From contig OZ023273.1 in the NCBI GenBank assembly GCA_964007475.1, forward strand, positions 114,313,812-114,377,811: a stretch of 64,000 bases of DNA, in the 5' to 3' direction. Made by a program: the position numbers and the translations under genes. The notes under the pieces were generated by a model, which saw nothing but the letters and a program-made list of their open reading frames with translations, was not told where the DNA came from and made no database searches. This DNA is from Hybos culiciformis. Lineage: Eukaryota > Arthropoda > Insecta > Diptera > Hybotidae. This document shows, piece by piece, positions 1 through 12,325 of this stretch (its first letter is position 1; every line of letters begins with the position of its first letter).

Positions 1-1291
1 TAAATTATAATAATTTTATAGGTATTATATACTGCTATAATTTTTCTGATTCAAAATTAAGTTAAAATTTTGCACATTTAAAAAACCAAAAATAAATGTG
101 CGTGTTTTCTTTTATTTTGGTCATGCTATTGCAATAAATTAAAAGATTCTTTCCGCCTAGAGTGGTGGTTTAAAAATTCCAAATATAGGTACAAGTCCAA
201 ATTTTTTATTATTAAAGTTCGAAGCAAGGAACTTGTAAGTCCTTTTAACAGAACAGTAATTTACCATAATTTAAATGCAAAATAATGTCTGTCAACTTTA
301 AGGAACAGTCAAAATCATAAAATTCCAAAGAAAAATCTATCTCGAAAAGTTTCAAAGACAACCAAAAGTAATCACGTTAACAGAATTTTTAACATATAAC
401 GACAGTGAGCTTAAAAGATTAGAAATGGAAATTCTTTGAAACAACCTAATTGAAATTGATTACCAGAAAAATAAAAAACATAAGCCAATAACACAACCAA
501 CAAAAGTTATGTAAGACTGGAGTGAAAAAAAAAGATGTGAAAAAAAAAACTAAACGAATGCAAAATTTGATTAAAGTAGAAGGAATTTCGTAGGATTAAG
601 TTGTTAAACAACGAATATAAAGCGAATATACAATTTTTTTTGTATCTTTTTTTTGGTGTGGCAAACAAGAACGCAACAAATTTTGGAAACAGGTTTCTAT
701 ACTACCGTAAAACCAAATGGTCAGTGTAGGCAAAAATAAAAATAAACAAAATTTTATATTATTTAATTTTTTTTTTGTGAATGAAAACAGAGCACCTGAC
801 AATATTTTTAATCAAAAGAATTTAATTTTGCATGATGGGTGTCGGTAGAATTAATTAAAGCTTACGCATTATAATTTTTTTTGGTGCTTTAACTTTTTTT
901 TATATGTGGTTTTAGTTACTCAAAATGAATGTGTATGTCTAATTTCTTAAACTGCACCCAAAATAAATTATAAAAGACCACCAAAAAATTAATGAATTTT
1001 TTTGTTAAAAATATTATTTGATGTTTAATCTTTTCAAAGAAGACAAATATGACGAATACAATGACACCATTTTCGATCCTTGTATAATTAATTTTCTGTG
1101 AGATTTTACGACCTGTTGCGAAGAAAACAGGTATTTGCCCCATATGTCTAATTATGAATAGTATAAAATAAGAATAAGTATCAAAAACAGTATTAAGAAT
1201 TTTTAAAAGACTATTCCTCGAATTCAATAAATAGTTTTATAAGTCAACTTCAAAAAGCTGAATATATTTATAATAAGATTTAAATACTTAC
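1..1291. other. AT-rich stretch downstream of the COS exon (Trim9 intron)
   Basis: On the minus strand this follows the phase-1 donor at 1291 and should be intronic. Apart from the decayed coding-like stretch at 142-595 I see no exon. The open frames at 596-802 and 916-1227 (minus) have no recognisable domain and are probably chance. Confidence 0.55.
142..595 (+). pseudogene. Decayed coding-like remnant, family unknown
   Basis: Seen: frame 1 is open from 142 to 282 (contains LEWWFKNSKYRYKSKFF). A second frame continues from 302 to 550 with only two stops (TGA at 437, TAA at 512) and contains KVITLTEFLTYNDSELKRLE and LIEIDYQKNK. A slip in the poly(A) tract at 541-549 would keep it readable to about 590. 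In sequence this AT-rich a random frame should meet a stop roughly every 10 codons. The residue mix is charged and varied, unlike the F/I/K/N-only frames elsewhere. I do not recognise the family. It could be a dead transposon ORF, a processed pseudogene or chance. Confidence 0.3.
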
Positions 1292-1451
1292 GTTTCATTT
1301 GAATAAAATTTAAATTATCTATTGCCCTAAGTAATGATGCATCATCTAATGTCAAATCAACTATTGGTGATACTCTCGGTGCAGCTGTTGTTACTTCTTG
1401 ATGCCATGTCATATCTGTATTTGCTACTCGATTAATTAACATTTGTCCTAC
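1292..1451 (-). CDS. Trim9: Trim9 exon: COS box (partial gene)
   Basis: Seen: on the minus strand the exon starts at 1451 after an AG acceptor (1453-1452) and ends at 1292 before a GTAAGT donor. It gives 53 codons plus one base, so the 3' intron is phase 1. The peptide begins VGQMLINRVANTDMTWHQEV and ends LLRAIDNLNFIQMK. Known: vertebrate TRIM9 and TRIM67 have the same block, with DLTLD followed by LL.(A/S)IHQLDF(I/V)Q(M/V)K; this is the C-terminal half of the COS box, which binds microtubules in class C-I TRIM proteins. Trim9 is a RING E3 ubiquitin ligase acting with the netrin receptor (Frazzled/DCC) in axon guidance. Inference: single insect orthologue of TRIM9/67. The next exon, expected to lead into FN3 and SPRY, is not in the window. 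Confidence 0.88.
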
Positions 1452-1518
1452 CTATTTAAATAAAATATAGTTTTTTTTTTATATTTAAACAATTTAATTA
1501 TAATTATGACTAAAGTAC

Positions 1519-1620
1519 TTGTAAAAATGCTGCGCTATCAGTCTCTTTTAAAGCCTCAATGCAAAATTGTATTAAGCCAGTTGTTTGTTGTAATTTTCCT
1601 GTACAATTTAATTGTTGATC
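1519..1620 (-). CDS. Trim9: Trim9 exon: coiled coil to COS box
   Basis: Seen: 34 codons, phase 0 at both ends. The acceptor AG is at 1622-1621 and the donor GTACTT follows position 1519. The peptide runs from DQQLNCTGKLQQTTGLIQFC to KETDSAAFLQ. Known: TRIM9/67 have a closely matching segment, K(L/V)(R/Q)QTTGL followed by (C/Y)CLE.(I/L)KE.DP..FLQ, at the end of the coiled coil. It joins in frame to the 1292-1451 exon (FLQ then VGQ). The intron between them is only 67 bp, in contrast to the long upstream introns. It is too short for routine ORF calling and carries no start codon of its own. Confidence 0.87.
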
Positions 1621-1686
1621 CTGTAAAAGCAGACATAGTCCCATTATAGTAATTGATTTTTCAACATTTAAAACTCAATTTTTTAC

Positions 1687-1818
1687 CTTTAATATTCTAA
1701 GTTTAGTATCACGATCCATTCGTATAGCTTCTAGTAAGTACTCTTGTCTATCATGTATTGCCTGTATTAAGGCTTCACATTGTGCTGTCACCAGTCTTTC
1801 AAATTCAATACTCGAATC
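1687..1818 (-). CDS. Trim9: Trim9 exon: coiled-coil segment
   Basis: Seen: 44 codons, phase 0 at both ends. The acceptor CAACAG precedes 1818, and the exon ends at 1687 before a GTAAAA donor. The peptide includes DSSIEFERLVTAQCEALIQA and ends DTKLRILK. Known: the (A/C)QC(D/E)AL(I/V).A(I/L) followed by R(K/R/Q)..LL is the coiled-coil signature shared by TRIM9 and TRIM67. Coiled coils of this family dimerise and position the E3 domains. The intron to the next exon is 66 bp. Codons are strongly A/T-ending, like the rest of the window. Confidence 0.87.
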
Positions 1819-3542
1819 CTGTTGAAAAATTAAAAAAAAAATTATATATAAGTATATAATTTATTAATAAAATGTCTCTTTTTTTTTAATTAATTATTAT
1901 TAGCTTTCTGAGTGCGCATAAAATTTCAACGTGAAAAACTGAAAAACAGAAAAAAAAACTACAAATTAAATAAGTATAATTTTTCTTCTTTAATGAAAAG
2001 ATTTATTGAATGAGTTTTGAAAAATGATAGTTTACTTTTAAGATTTAATGTAATAATAAAAAATTAAGTTTTAATATATTATATCCTTGAGGTTTTCTAT
2101 TTTTTTTTTTATGTCCTTTCGTCGCTTTATTCTGAAAATTTGTATACTCTACCAAGCAAGACTTTATAGCAAGTAGTTATAAATTTTTAATAAAGGAAGA
2201 AAATTAAAAAAAAATAAAAAAACTTAAAAATTTCTAAAGCTTGTAAAAAAATAAAACCATCATTTAATGAATATATAGCACTAGTTTGATGAACAAAAAT
2301 TGCAACGACGTAAATGAATAGAAAAATTTATAATAGTAATTTTATTATATAATAATGCTATAGTGAAAACTTCTTTCTTTTCGTATTATTATTTTTATTC
2401 AAAAGTAATGAATTAATTTATTTCGCTCAATTCGTTTCTTTGCTCGCGCAATCCTACAATGGTACTATGAAGTGGAATTTATGTCTGTAGTATTTTAAAT
2501 TGTGTAGGCTTTGTAAGATATTAATTATAGCGTGCTAGCAACATAATTAGAAAAACAATTATTGTGATGATGTTATCTAAATTGATTTCCAAACAAAGTG
2601 CTGCTAACTTCAATTGAACAATGGGCGAAATACACATATTTCCTGATAGGAATAAATCCCACAAGTCGCAACCGTAAAGACCGATGCTAATAGATTTTAT
2701 TATTTTAAGATCTATTGGGCTGGTTATAAAATTTCATCATTCTAAAAATTATACATTAATCAATTTTCCAGTTACCCTTTCTAAAATAACATTCTCATCC
2801 ACAAAATGGATAAAAAAAAAATCAACTTTTTAATTTTTCTATTTCTTTCCTTTTTTTAGTTTTTCTGGTTAGTTACCAATGTTTGTGGTTTCGTGGCCTG
2901 AACTTAATTTTTCAGAAAAGATGTTACATTTTAAAGAAAAATTATGTTATATAAACATTATTAAAAAAATTAAAATAAATAGATTAATTTAATGATATAA
3001 CTTTCAAATTATCAAGGCCAAAAATAATGTTAACTATGGGTGTGGATTTAGATTTAAAAACTCAAATATCAAAAAAGGATCATAGATTTATAAATTATTA
3101 GCTAATGTTGAAAATTCGCTTTGTCTAACAGTGTAAATAGGCAAAAGCTTTGCTTAACTTATTTTAACATTTGGATTTTTATAACATACTATAAAGCTTC
3201 GTCACTTCGTCCGATGGAAACTTTTCTAGTTTATAGTAGTCTTAAGTGTGAAATCGAGCGTAAAACTAATTTTTATAAATGGTTAACATAATGAAAAATT
3301 TATTATAATTTTTTTTTAAAGTTTTGATTAATAACTTTCAGTTTGTTATTATTCTCTCTTCTAGACTTCATCTTCTGTACTACATCAAAGAAATAATTGT
3401 TAAAATGAACGAAAAAAAATTATTTTCCTTTTTGCATAATTTTTTACAAAAATTCTGTATATTTAACTTATTTATAAAGCTTTCTTTATTTTATTTAATT
3501 TTTCATTTTATTTTTTTTTATTTTATTGTATATTCAACTTAC
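1819..3542 (-). other. Trim9 intron (1724 bp)
   Basis: Bounded by the GTAAGT donor at 3542 and the CAACAG acceptor at 1819 on the minus strand. It is AT-rich with poly(A)/poly(T) runs. Between about 2430 and 2700 base composition is less skewed than the surroundings, which could be an old repeat. I see no coding exon in it. Confidence 0.75.
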
Positions 3543-3638
3543 CGTCACTTTATCGCTCATTCCTTTTAATCGTTGAATAAATTCTGTGGTTGAGCGAGCT
3601 TTTTCTGACAATTGTTGTAGATTATGTGACAACTCCGT
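3543..3638 (-). CDS. Trim9: Trim9 exon: start of coiled coil after B-box 2
   Basis: Seen: 32 codons, phase 0. The acceptor TTTTTTACAG ends at 3639, the exon runs 3638 down to 3543, and the donor is GTAAGT. The peptide begins TELSHNLQQLSEKARSTTEF and ends GMSDKVT. Known: vertebrate TRIM9/67 have (L/Q)SQ.L..(L/V)SDKA(R/K)..(K/T)EFL(V/I)QLK at this point, directly after B-box 2. A 1724-bp intron separates it from the exon at 1687-1818. The exon before it must carry the RING and B-boxes; I found no such exon in the remaining 60 kb. A 78-codon open frame extends past the acceptor into intron and is not coding. Confidence 0.85.
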
Positions 3639-6600
3639 CTGTAAAAAAGATAAAAAAGGATTTATTAAAAAAGGAAAAAAATAATGTTGAATAAATGGTA
3701 TCATAGAATGAAAATTAAAATTAAAAATGAATGAATATAAAGAAAAATCACTATTCTGAGAGAATAACATAAAAACTTGGAAAATATTATCATTAAAAAA
3801 AAAATAATAATAATAATAAAAAAGAACTAAATTTAAGAAGGTGAATTAAATTCAAGGATTCTTGAAAGATGAAAAAAAATAAATTACATAAAATTTATGT
3901 TAATCTCAAATTAAATTTTTGTTTTTTTCAATTTAGCTTTCGAGAACGTTTTAAAAAATCTTTGTTCTACTTAGTGTTTTCTGTGGGATTGGGAAAATTT
4001 AATATATTAAATAAGTCGTCGTCGTCGTAAATATAAGGATTCTTGGTGAAATAATCTTTAAATGAATAATGCATTATGAATATTATTATGCTTACTTTAA
4101 TAACATCTTATGAACATAATAATCATTCATTCGAATAGAACTATAATAGTTATATCAATTTTGAAAGCAACATTAATTTTTAATTAAAGTATATATAATA
4201 TTGTATTCTGATTTAAATACTCATTCATTCGGAGGAAAATTTTCAATTTGTAAGTCACAGAAGTTAAAAAAAATAATTATAGATCAAAAATGAATATTGG
4301 CATCAAAAATCGTTGGTTTAATGCAACTTTTAAATGAAAATAAAAAGGCACTGAATGTGAAGATTTATCTTTATTTCAACTATAAATATATAGAATTTCC
4401 TCTTGATCACTACACAAAACTAGAATATACAGTCTATTTCCTTAAATATTTGAGAACATAATTAACAAAACCGATTTTCTTGTTTCAAAAAATAAACAAA
4501 AAAAAAAGTGAAATATTTTCATTTAATTTATCACCTCACAGCATCTGCAAATAATTAATGAAAAAAAAAACCAATAATTGCTCTTCATTTTATCCTCCCC
4601 ATATACCCAGTTAAAAAAAAAACATATCATAATGTTTTCCTAATTAATTAATTAATAATTTTAATGCGTGTCTAATGTTTCTGCCGTATAAATAATTAAA
4701 AGCACAATTACAATTTCCGTTTCTTTGAATTAATTTTCTAAAGCAAGAAAATTATCCAACAAGTTAATCCAAAATTAAAATTAATGTTCTTATTCGTCTT
4801 ATTCTACATTTATTTTTATTAACATAAAAATATACATATATATGTATGAATACAACAAGAATTTTAAAATTATAAAATTTATATATATTAAAATTTACAA
4901 CATTTTCTTTTCTTTTATTTAGTGTACAACAAACATACATACGTAAATATTATAATGTAAAGAAGAAGAAGAAGAAAAAAAAAACAACCACAATTTCCAT
5001 ATCCAATTCATAATCTTCTTAATCATGATAAACTTATGTCATTTATCTCTTTTAAAACATCTCTAAATGATATTTTTCTCCTATAATGTTTAATGGAAGA
5101 AGAAAAAAAAAAAAAGAAATGATGAAAAATAAATAACGAAAAAAAAATATTATGTTTCCATATCTTTTAGATCAAAATACTATTTGTATAAATTACACCT
5201 AAATGAAATGCAGAAAGTCATGATTGTTGATGTTTATCTATTTTCGAGTTGATATGCATTCATTGTGCAATCTACCAAAAAATAATTCCATCACATTTTT
5301 TTTTTGTTTTTGCGATTCAAATAAAATACACTCTTAAAAATATAAATTTAACTATAAAATCCAATATTCGCATCAATGAAATAAAAAATTAAATACAAAC
5401 TTAAGGGTATTATAAATAATGAAATATAATAGAATTGTTGAATCGAAAATGTCAATAAGTAAAAATAATGTAATTTTCATAAAATAACACCGTTTACCTG
5501 TTTAGAATAATTGGATTTCATTGAGCTTCAAGCTAAATCACTGTATTACTATAAAATATATTGAATTTTACATCATTTATCAGATTTTTGTTTCTTTGAA
5601 TCAGATTTTTCAGAATAATATCAGAATGTGAAGTCAAAAAAATCGAAAACAAATTTTATTCATATTCACTATTCGATGAGAAAAGAGTTATGTAATGTTA
5701 AAAAAAAAAAAAAACAAATCTTTCTTTGTGACAAAAATAGAACTCTTCTAAGCTTCTATAAATAGTTCAAAAATGGTTATTACGAGACATATAAAATCAA
5801 TCACTTCTTGCAGTTCCATATATCTCAGTAATAAACATTCCCATAATTGCGACAAACTTATAAATCAAAAATCTTAATCGATTAAAAAAACCTAAATTAA
5901 GAAATCATTTAATTTTCTCAATTTTTTTTAAGTGTCATTTTAGTCATTTTTTTTCTTATAAGTTATCATTTGCAACACAAAAAAAATTTACTAGTTTGGG
6001 TTATGTCATTCATTCTGTTTTTAGCAGAAATATTTATTTATATGAAATTCCCTTATACATATTATGTGTAGGTATATTATAAGGTTTTTAAGTTGTCTGT
6101 GGCTCAAAAAAACACCTTCTTCTCATATGTTCTGTTCTAATGAAAACATAGGTATTTTTTTTTTTATTATATTTTTCCCATTTTTTTTTTATACAATTTT
6201 TTATTTTTTATATTTTTTAACATTTTGAAGTTTTTCTAGTTGTACTTAACCTGTCAAGAAGTTTTCCTGAAAAAGGAAAAAAAAAAAAACGTATAACAAA
6301 AAAAAAACATGATAAATTTTCATTATTTATTCATAATATAAAATATTTTTCCCTGGTTTTATTTTATTTTCATTCTTTTATTTCATATGTTTTTAATTTT
6401 TTTATAAATTTTTTCAAGGATTTAAATATGTTTGAGAAAATTTCCATAATAAAAAATAATAAAAGAAAAAACAAAGTCTCGCCTATCAAGAAATTAAAAA
6501 TGTTTTATTATTATCCATAGATGAAATAATTTTGGATATTAAAAAACATTATTCTGGTCTTAATTTGAAAAATATATAAATATATAAAAAAGCGTAAAAT

Positions 6601-9600
6601 AAATTAAATTTTTAATAAAATTGCAGTATTTTGTTATGTTTTCTAAAGCCAGGTGTACCAAACTCCTTTTACGATTATTATAAAGTTGCAAACTTAATTA
6701 TAATTATACTCAAGAAGTTTTAACTTTGATCAATTTCATAAATAAATTATTTAATAGTTTAAAAAACAAACTTATTTTTAATGTACCATTCGGCGAAGCG
6801 CGTCACGACTTCTATTTTTTAATTCACAGCCTACAACTTTACAATCAGTCTAATATATAATATTTCAAACAGAATAACATAAAACAAGAAAATACAAATA
6901 TATAATGGAAATAAAATTTAAATAAAAATCAAAATTAAATTTGAAAAAATATATTTAAATTTTAAATTCCAGAACATCTAAACTTCAAGAAGTATACCTA
7001 TAAAAAATTCTTTAACAATTTTAAAAATTTCTCTTAATACTATTGTATGTATAGTATACCCCTAAAAGCATTTTAAAAATTTGCTTTAAATAAATAAATA
7101 AATTTCAAATGTTAATAGGGGAAAAAAAAGAAGAAAATTTTGATTAAAAAAAAAAATAAATAAAACTAATAAGATTGAATTTTCTGTTGCCTTAAGTTGT
7201 GTGTGCAGCAATAAAAAACATCAGTGCACTTTTTAATAAAAAAAACTTATATGTATATTTTTTGTTTTCTGGACCCTTCCATAATTTTTCTTCTTTGTAT
7301 ATAAATAAGTTTTCCTTTATTAATTTTTATTCTTTGGTTTTGTCAAAATCCCTTTTATTTTTTTTTTTTTTTTTGAAAATTAATTTTAATAAATTTTAAG
7401 AATTGAAATCTGGAATTGAAATTTTTTTCTGAAAGGGGTTTTTTGGAATTTTTTTATAATGTAAAATATTAAACAGTCCTAATATCTAATTGAATTTATT
7501 TTAGAAAGTATTCAATAAATAAGAAAATATTTTATAACATTACCAATATTTGACAACAAAAAGGAAGTTAATAAAAATGGAGAAAAAAGAATTTATAAAG
7601 TTTACTCCGAGGGAGGTCGCTTCAAATTTTCATATTGGTAAATTGAAACATGAGTAATTGAAGTACTTCGCTATTATCGACTTTGTAGTTTTCAGATGTT
7701 TAGATATTTTATTTTCTGTAGTCTATTGTTTTTACATTTAACTGGTCTAAGCTGAACTCAATCTCTGATCACCTTCTTATTGATTGAACTAAAATAAATA
7801 AATAATTAATTAACCAAATAATGAAAACTAAATATTTTGTGAGATATACAAAATATCTGGAAAGTAGCAGTAGTACATGAAAATTGTAGCTAAATAATAA
7901 TAACTATATATTTAGTTTTCATCTCCATTCTGATGCCCATATCTGTATAAAATCAATTTACCAAGGTTGGAGTAATTTTCAATTCAAACCCTTTTAAATA
8001 TTATTATCTTTAAAAAATTTCAACATTATTATTTTATGTTTTAAATTGAATTTTACAATAAAAAGATTATAAACACAAAAATATAAAAAAAAAAACTCTT
8101 ATCACTAAATTGCATCATACAATTTCTTCCAATTAAAGAAATTCCATTATTTAAAATGAAAATTTCGATATACCTAGAGGAAAGAAATTTACAAAAAACA
8201 TTTTTACATTCCTTTTTTATGTAATTAATGTTTGTTTACCTATTTGAACCCTTTTTTTTTTTTGTATATAATACTTATGAAAAAAAAATAACATAAACAA
8301 CATAAAAACAAGGAAATTCCAATGAATGTTGTCTATAATTATTCATTAACCCATTCTGTGCTTTTCTTCCTCTATAATTTCGAGGTAAAAGTTAGAAAAA
8401 TATTTTTTTTTTTTCAAATGTGACTCACATTACCCACTTATTAAAGTACTTGTTTATATATTTAAAAAAAATAAATATAAAAATAAAAATAACATTTCCA
8501 CCGATGATGATCCCCCAAAATTTTTATTTCTTTTTTATTATTTTTCACCCATTTTATTCTTATTCAATTGACTTTGTACTCAATTCAGTCTCTGTATATA
8601 TAGTTAACCACCTGACCATCCTTCCAAAGAAATCTTAAAAACAAATAAACGTTTAGAATTAATTTGTTACAAATTCAGAATACCAAAATAAGTAAATCAA
8701 AAATTCAATTATTATAAAATACTATTAAAATGTAATATTCATTGAATTTTATGCTGCTTGGGTTGAATACGAAGTTGTATTTTGTTGTAACAACAAATGT
8801 TAAAAATTTGAAAATTCTTTAATGTCGAATAATATTGAAAGTCGTTTGTGACAATTTCAAATTAAGCCCAACAGTAAGCTAGAACAAATTTTTATTTTTA
8901 AACAAAATTAAAATAAATATTCAACAACAAAAAAAATGCAACCTGCGAACGAATATTCTCTAGAGTAGCTCTATGACAGCGAATGTATAGAGTAAAAAAT
9001 AAAGCAAAAACAACAACAAAAACAGATAACATCACAGAAACATTATTTTTAAGAATCCTGTTTTCAAAATTAAATAACTCTGGTGCATAAAGAACTTTTA
9101 TTAAAAAAAAAAAAAAAAAATTAAATAAATAAATACCTACTCCTATAATATTTTCTCATGTTAAAATAATAATAATATGAAACGATAGGAAAGAAACTTT
9201 TTGAAATCATAAAAAACAAAAAATTCTGAAAATGTTAAATAAAATTTTACCCTTCCACATTATATTTATGTTTCTTCTAATCTACTCGACATTCGTTTTC
9301 TTTCCCTTTTTCACTCATTGAGCATAATATACAAGTATTATATATATTCAGCATACCATAAATTAGAGACGTAGTGAATTTTAATATTTTGTAGAGTGCA
9401 ATCTGAGTAGAATTTTCCAAAAGCATCCCCTAAGGATATCCGAATACAAGAGTTTTTCAACACTTTCAAAATAAAATAGAAAAAAAAATTTTTAATCAGA
9501 AATCTTGTTAATTCACATTATTACTTAAAGGGGGGCGATATTATAGCTTTTCTTTTTTTTCTTTTTTTTCTTTTAGAATCCTAATCATAATCAGTAAGCT

Positions 9601-11506
9601 GTAATTTGAGAATGCATTTCTATAAAAGTTGAAAAAAACTCAATTTAATGTTCGATAAAATCATATTTCCTATTTCATTCTACATATAAAAAATACTTAT
9701 AACAAAGATGATGTTACAGAATTTCTTTGTTTCGGCAACACTGTATTTGACAATATTTCAAAAATCAAATTTTCATTTCAGAGAATAATCAGTAGACAGT
9801 CTCAATTACAATTGAAGAGTATTAGATTGTTTACACTTTGACAGTGTTATCGTCAAAACTTCTCCAATATTATTCTTGATTCGCCGTAACTAAGAAAATT
9901 TTCTGTCTCTAATTAGACTCCTACTTCCTAGTTTTTTTTATATACACTACACAGTATTGACAAATAAATGTTATAAGTTCTATATTTAAAAACAAAGTTC
10001 AAAATTGTTATAAAATTTTCTTCCTATTATTTTTCAAGTGAGTGAACTTCACATTGTTTGCTTATTTTAATTTTCCTGATTTTTTTTTTTATTTTTTTTT
10101 TTAAGGGAACTTCTTTATTTATGGAAAAATATGTTTTTAAGAACACAGACTTTTTTAGAGAGAGAAAGGAAAAAAACGGAAATAATAAAAGGACAAACAA
10201 CAAGTTCTATGCCATATTTTACAATATTATTATTATTATTATATTCCTTGTTCCTTGTATCTTCGCATTAAATTGAAAAAAAAAATTTTTTGTAAAAATG
10301 AAAATAATGCATTGAAAAAAAAAAATTGCAATATGCTCCAAGTTCATTTATAAGTTGAAAAATTATATTATGTAAGTGCAAAATGTATAGGAAAAATTGG
10401 AAAACAAAAGAATTCAGTTCAATTTGGGTTTCACCATAAGAATGGAAATTGTTAATGTCGTTTTCTGTATAATGTTTTGAATAAAATTATTACAAAATAA
10501 CAAACAATATACTTAGTTATTATTTTAAGATCATTATCCAGAAATTAATTCTCTCTTCTATAGGTATTCTATATTATCATAACAATGTAATGTTGTTGAT
10601 AATTTTTTAACATACCTCCTATGCGCTATAAAATGATTAAAAATAAAGAGAAAAAATGTTTGTAAATGTCGAAAGAATTGACTAGATAGTCTTCTTTTAT
10701 GGTGCAAGCTTGAAAATGATTCTCACATTATAATTTTTAGATTTTCCTGTAATAATTCTAAACTTGAAATTTAAGAGTTTTCCTCCATATGAATTTGAAT
10801 TGCCTATAAGTATTATTGCCAATTGAACTGCGTTTAAGCTTAGTTAAACTAGTCTATAGGATTTGAAAACTAGTAATTTACGCGAGACTCAACTGATTAT
10901 ACTTTGGAACTTTGAAAGTATAAAGAAATGAAGAGTATGTGGAAAATTTGTAAAGAAATCAATAATTATAAGTTGGCAAATAAGACACTTGATAAAGTTA
11001 AAAAAATTAACTAAACATCAACATTAGATATTAACCATTTTCAAATTATTGAGTACTCTGTATCAAGCAAAAAACAAAAAGTTTCTAATTTTAACCAAAG
11101 TCCTTAATCAATTTTCAATTCAAATTAAAATTTTACTATTCATGCATGTTTTTCTCTGTGTATAATTTTAATTATCGAAAATGCTGTTCTAAATTTAGCA
11201 TTATATATATAAATGCTGAAACAATAATATTCTGGTATATTGCATTTGAAAACCAAAATTTTATTTTTAATCCAGATAAATTGGTTAAAATAATTAAACA
11301 ATAAGGAAATTACCCTTGAGGGTAATGTAGAGAAAAAAAACTGTTTACATCAAACATTTTTATTTTTTGTTATACATATTATATAAATCTGTTTTATACA
11401 AAAATTTATCAGACAACAATGAATTATATTTTCAACAAAAATCTACCTTAATAATGTATTAAAGAACTTCCAGAAATTATCGGTACATGATTTCACCCTC
11501 GCATTT

Positions 11507-11992
11507 TTGAAATCTGTAGATGGTATATATGAATTGCATATATATAATATACACATATCAAAAAAATTGCATTATGATGCTAAAAATATTATGCATTTAG
11601 CAGTTCAAGTTATCTTCTACACATTTATGTACAAATACGACCCTAAAAATTCATATAAAAAAAAAATTCTTTATAACAAAACTTCTCCCTCAGGCCATTT
11701 TTCCTATTCAATTTTGTACAAAATTTCATTAATTTATTCAAAAAAATATATGCAGTACATAATCGTAAATAATATTTTACAGATTGTAAAATTTGTGAAA
11801 GAACAGCAAAAGATCATTCATTCAGATTTATTTACTCCAAAAGAAATAATAAACCTAAGTATTGAAAAGTACACTGACCACTATTATGTGCAACATCATC
11901 TTGTTATATTAATAATAAAAATAATGAATCTAAACAAATTTAACCAGCTTTGGTTAATTAAAGAGAAACTAGAATTTCTTCCAAAATATTGA
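11507..11992 (+). other. Long open frame of unknown status (161 codons from TTG)
   Basis: It starts at TTG; the first ATG is at 11591, which leaves 133 residues. The product is rich in I, K, Y, N and H. Its least biased part is near the C-terminus, with EQQKIIHSDLFTPKEI. No domain, signal peptide or repeat is evident, and there are no splice or promoter hints. Its length is unusual for such AT-rich sequence, but the residue mix is what the base composition alone would produce. I do not recognise it. It is probably chance, or possibly a remnant. Confidence 0.15.
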
Positions 11993-12291
11993 AAACATTT
12001 AAAAATTTTTGAATTTTGTTTTTTTCAGACAATAGAAACCATTTAAATATAACTCACGCACGAACTAGGCAATAAGATAAGTCAGTAATTCAAAGAAAAA
12101 TGCTTGTAAGATATTTTGCAAATATGTGAAAAACTTTAAAATACATGTATTTAATGACATTTGCAATTTAGACTATCAGATATAGATAAAATTAAATTTT
12201 ATCTGACATTACTTTTATATACAGAAAGTATGAGGTAGAAAGACATAATAATTTAATATCGTAGACATATAAAACTTGGGAAATTTTCAGG

Positions 12292-12325
12292 GCACTAAGC
12301 AGTTTTTTGAGCGCACTAGGCAGTT
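12292..12325 (+). repeat. Short direct repeat, 21-bp period
   Basis: GCACTAAGCAGTT at 12292-12304 recurs as GCACTAGGCAGTT at 12313-12325, with one difference. These are two copies only, with no function implied. Confidence 0.5.

Noticed and set aside
3324..3569. 81-codon plus-strand frame
   Set aside because: F/I/L/Y-rich, and it ends antisense over the Trim9 exon at 3543-3638.
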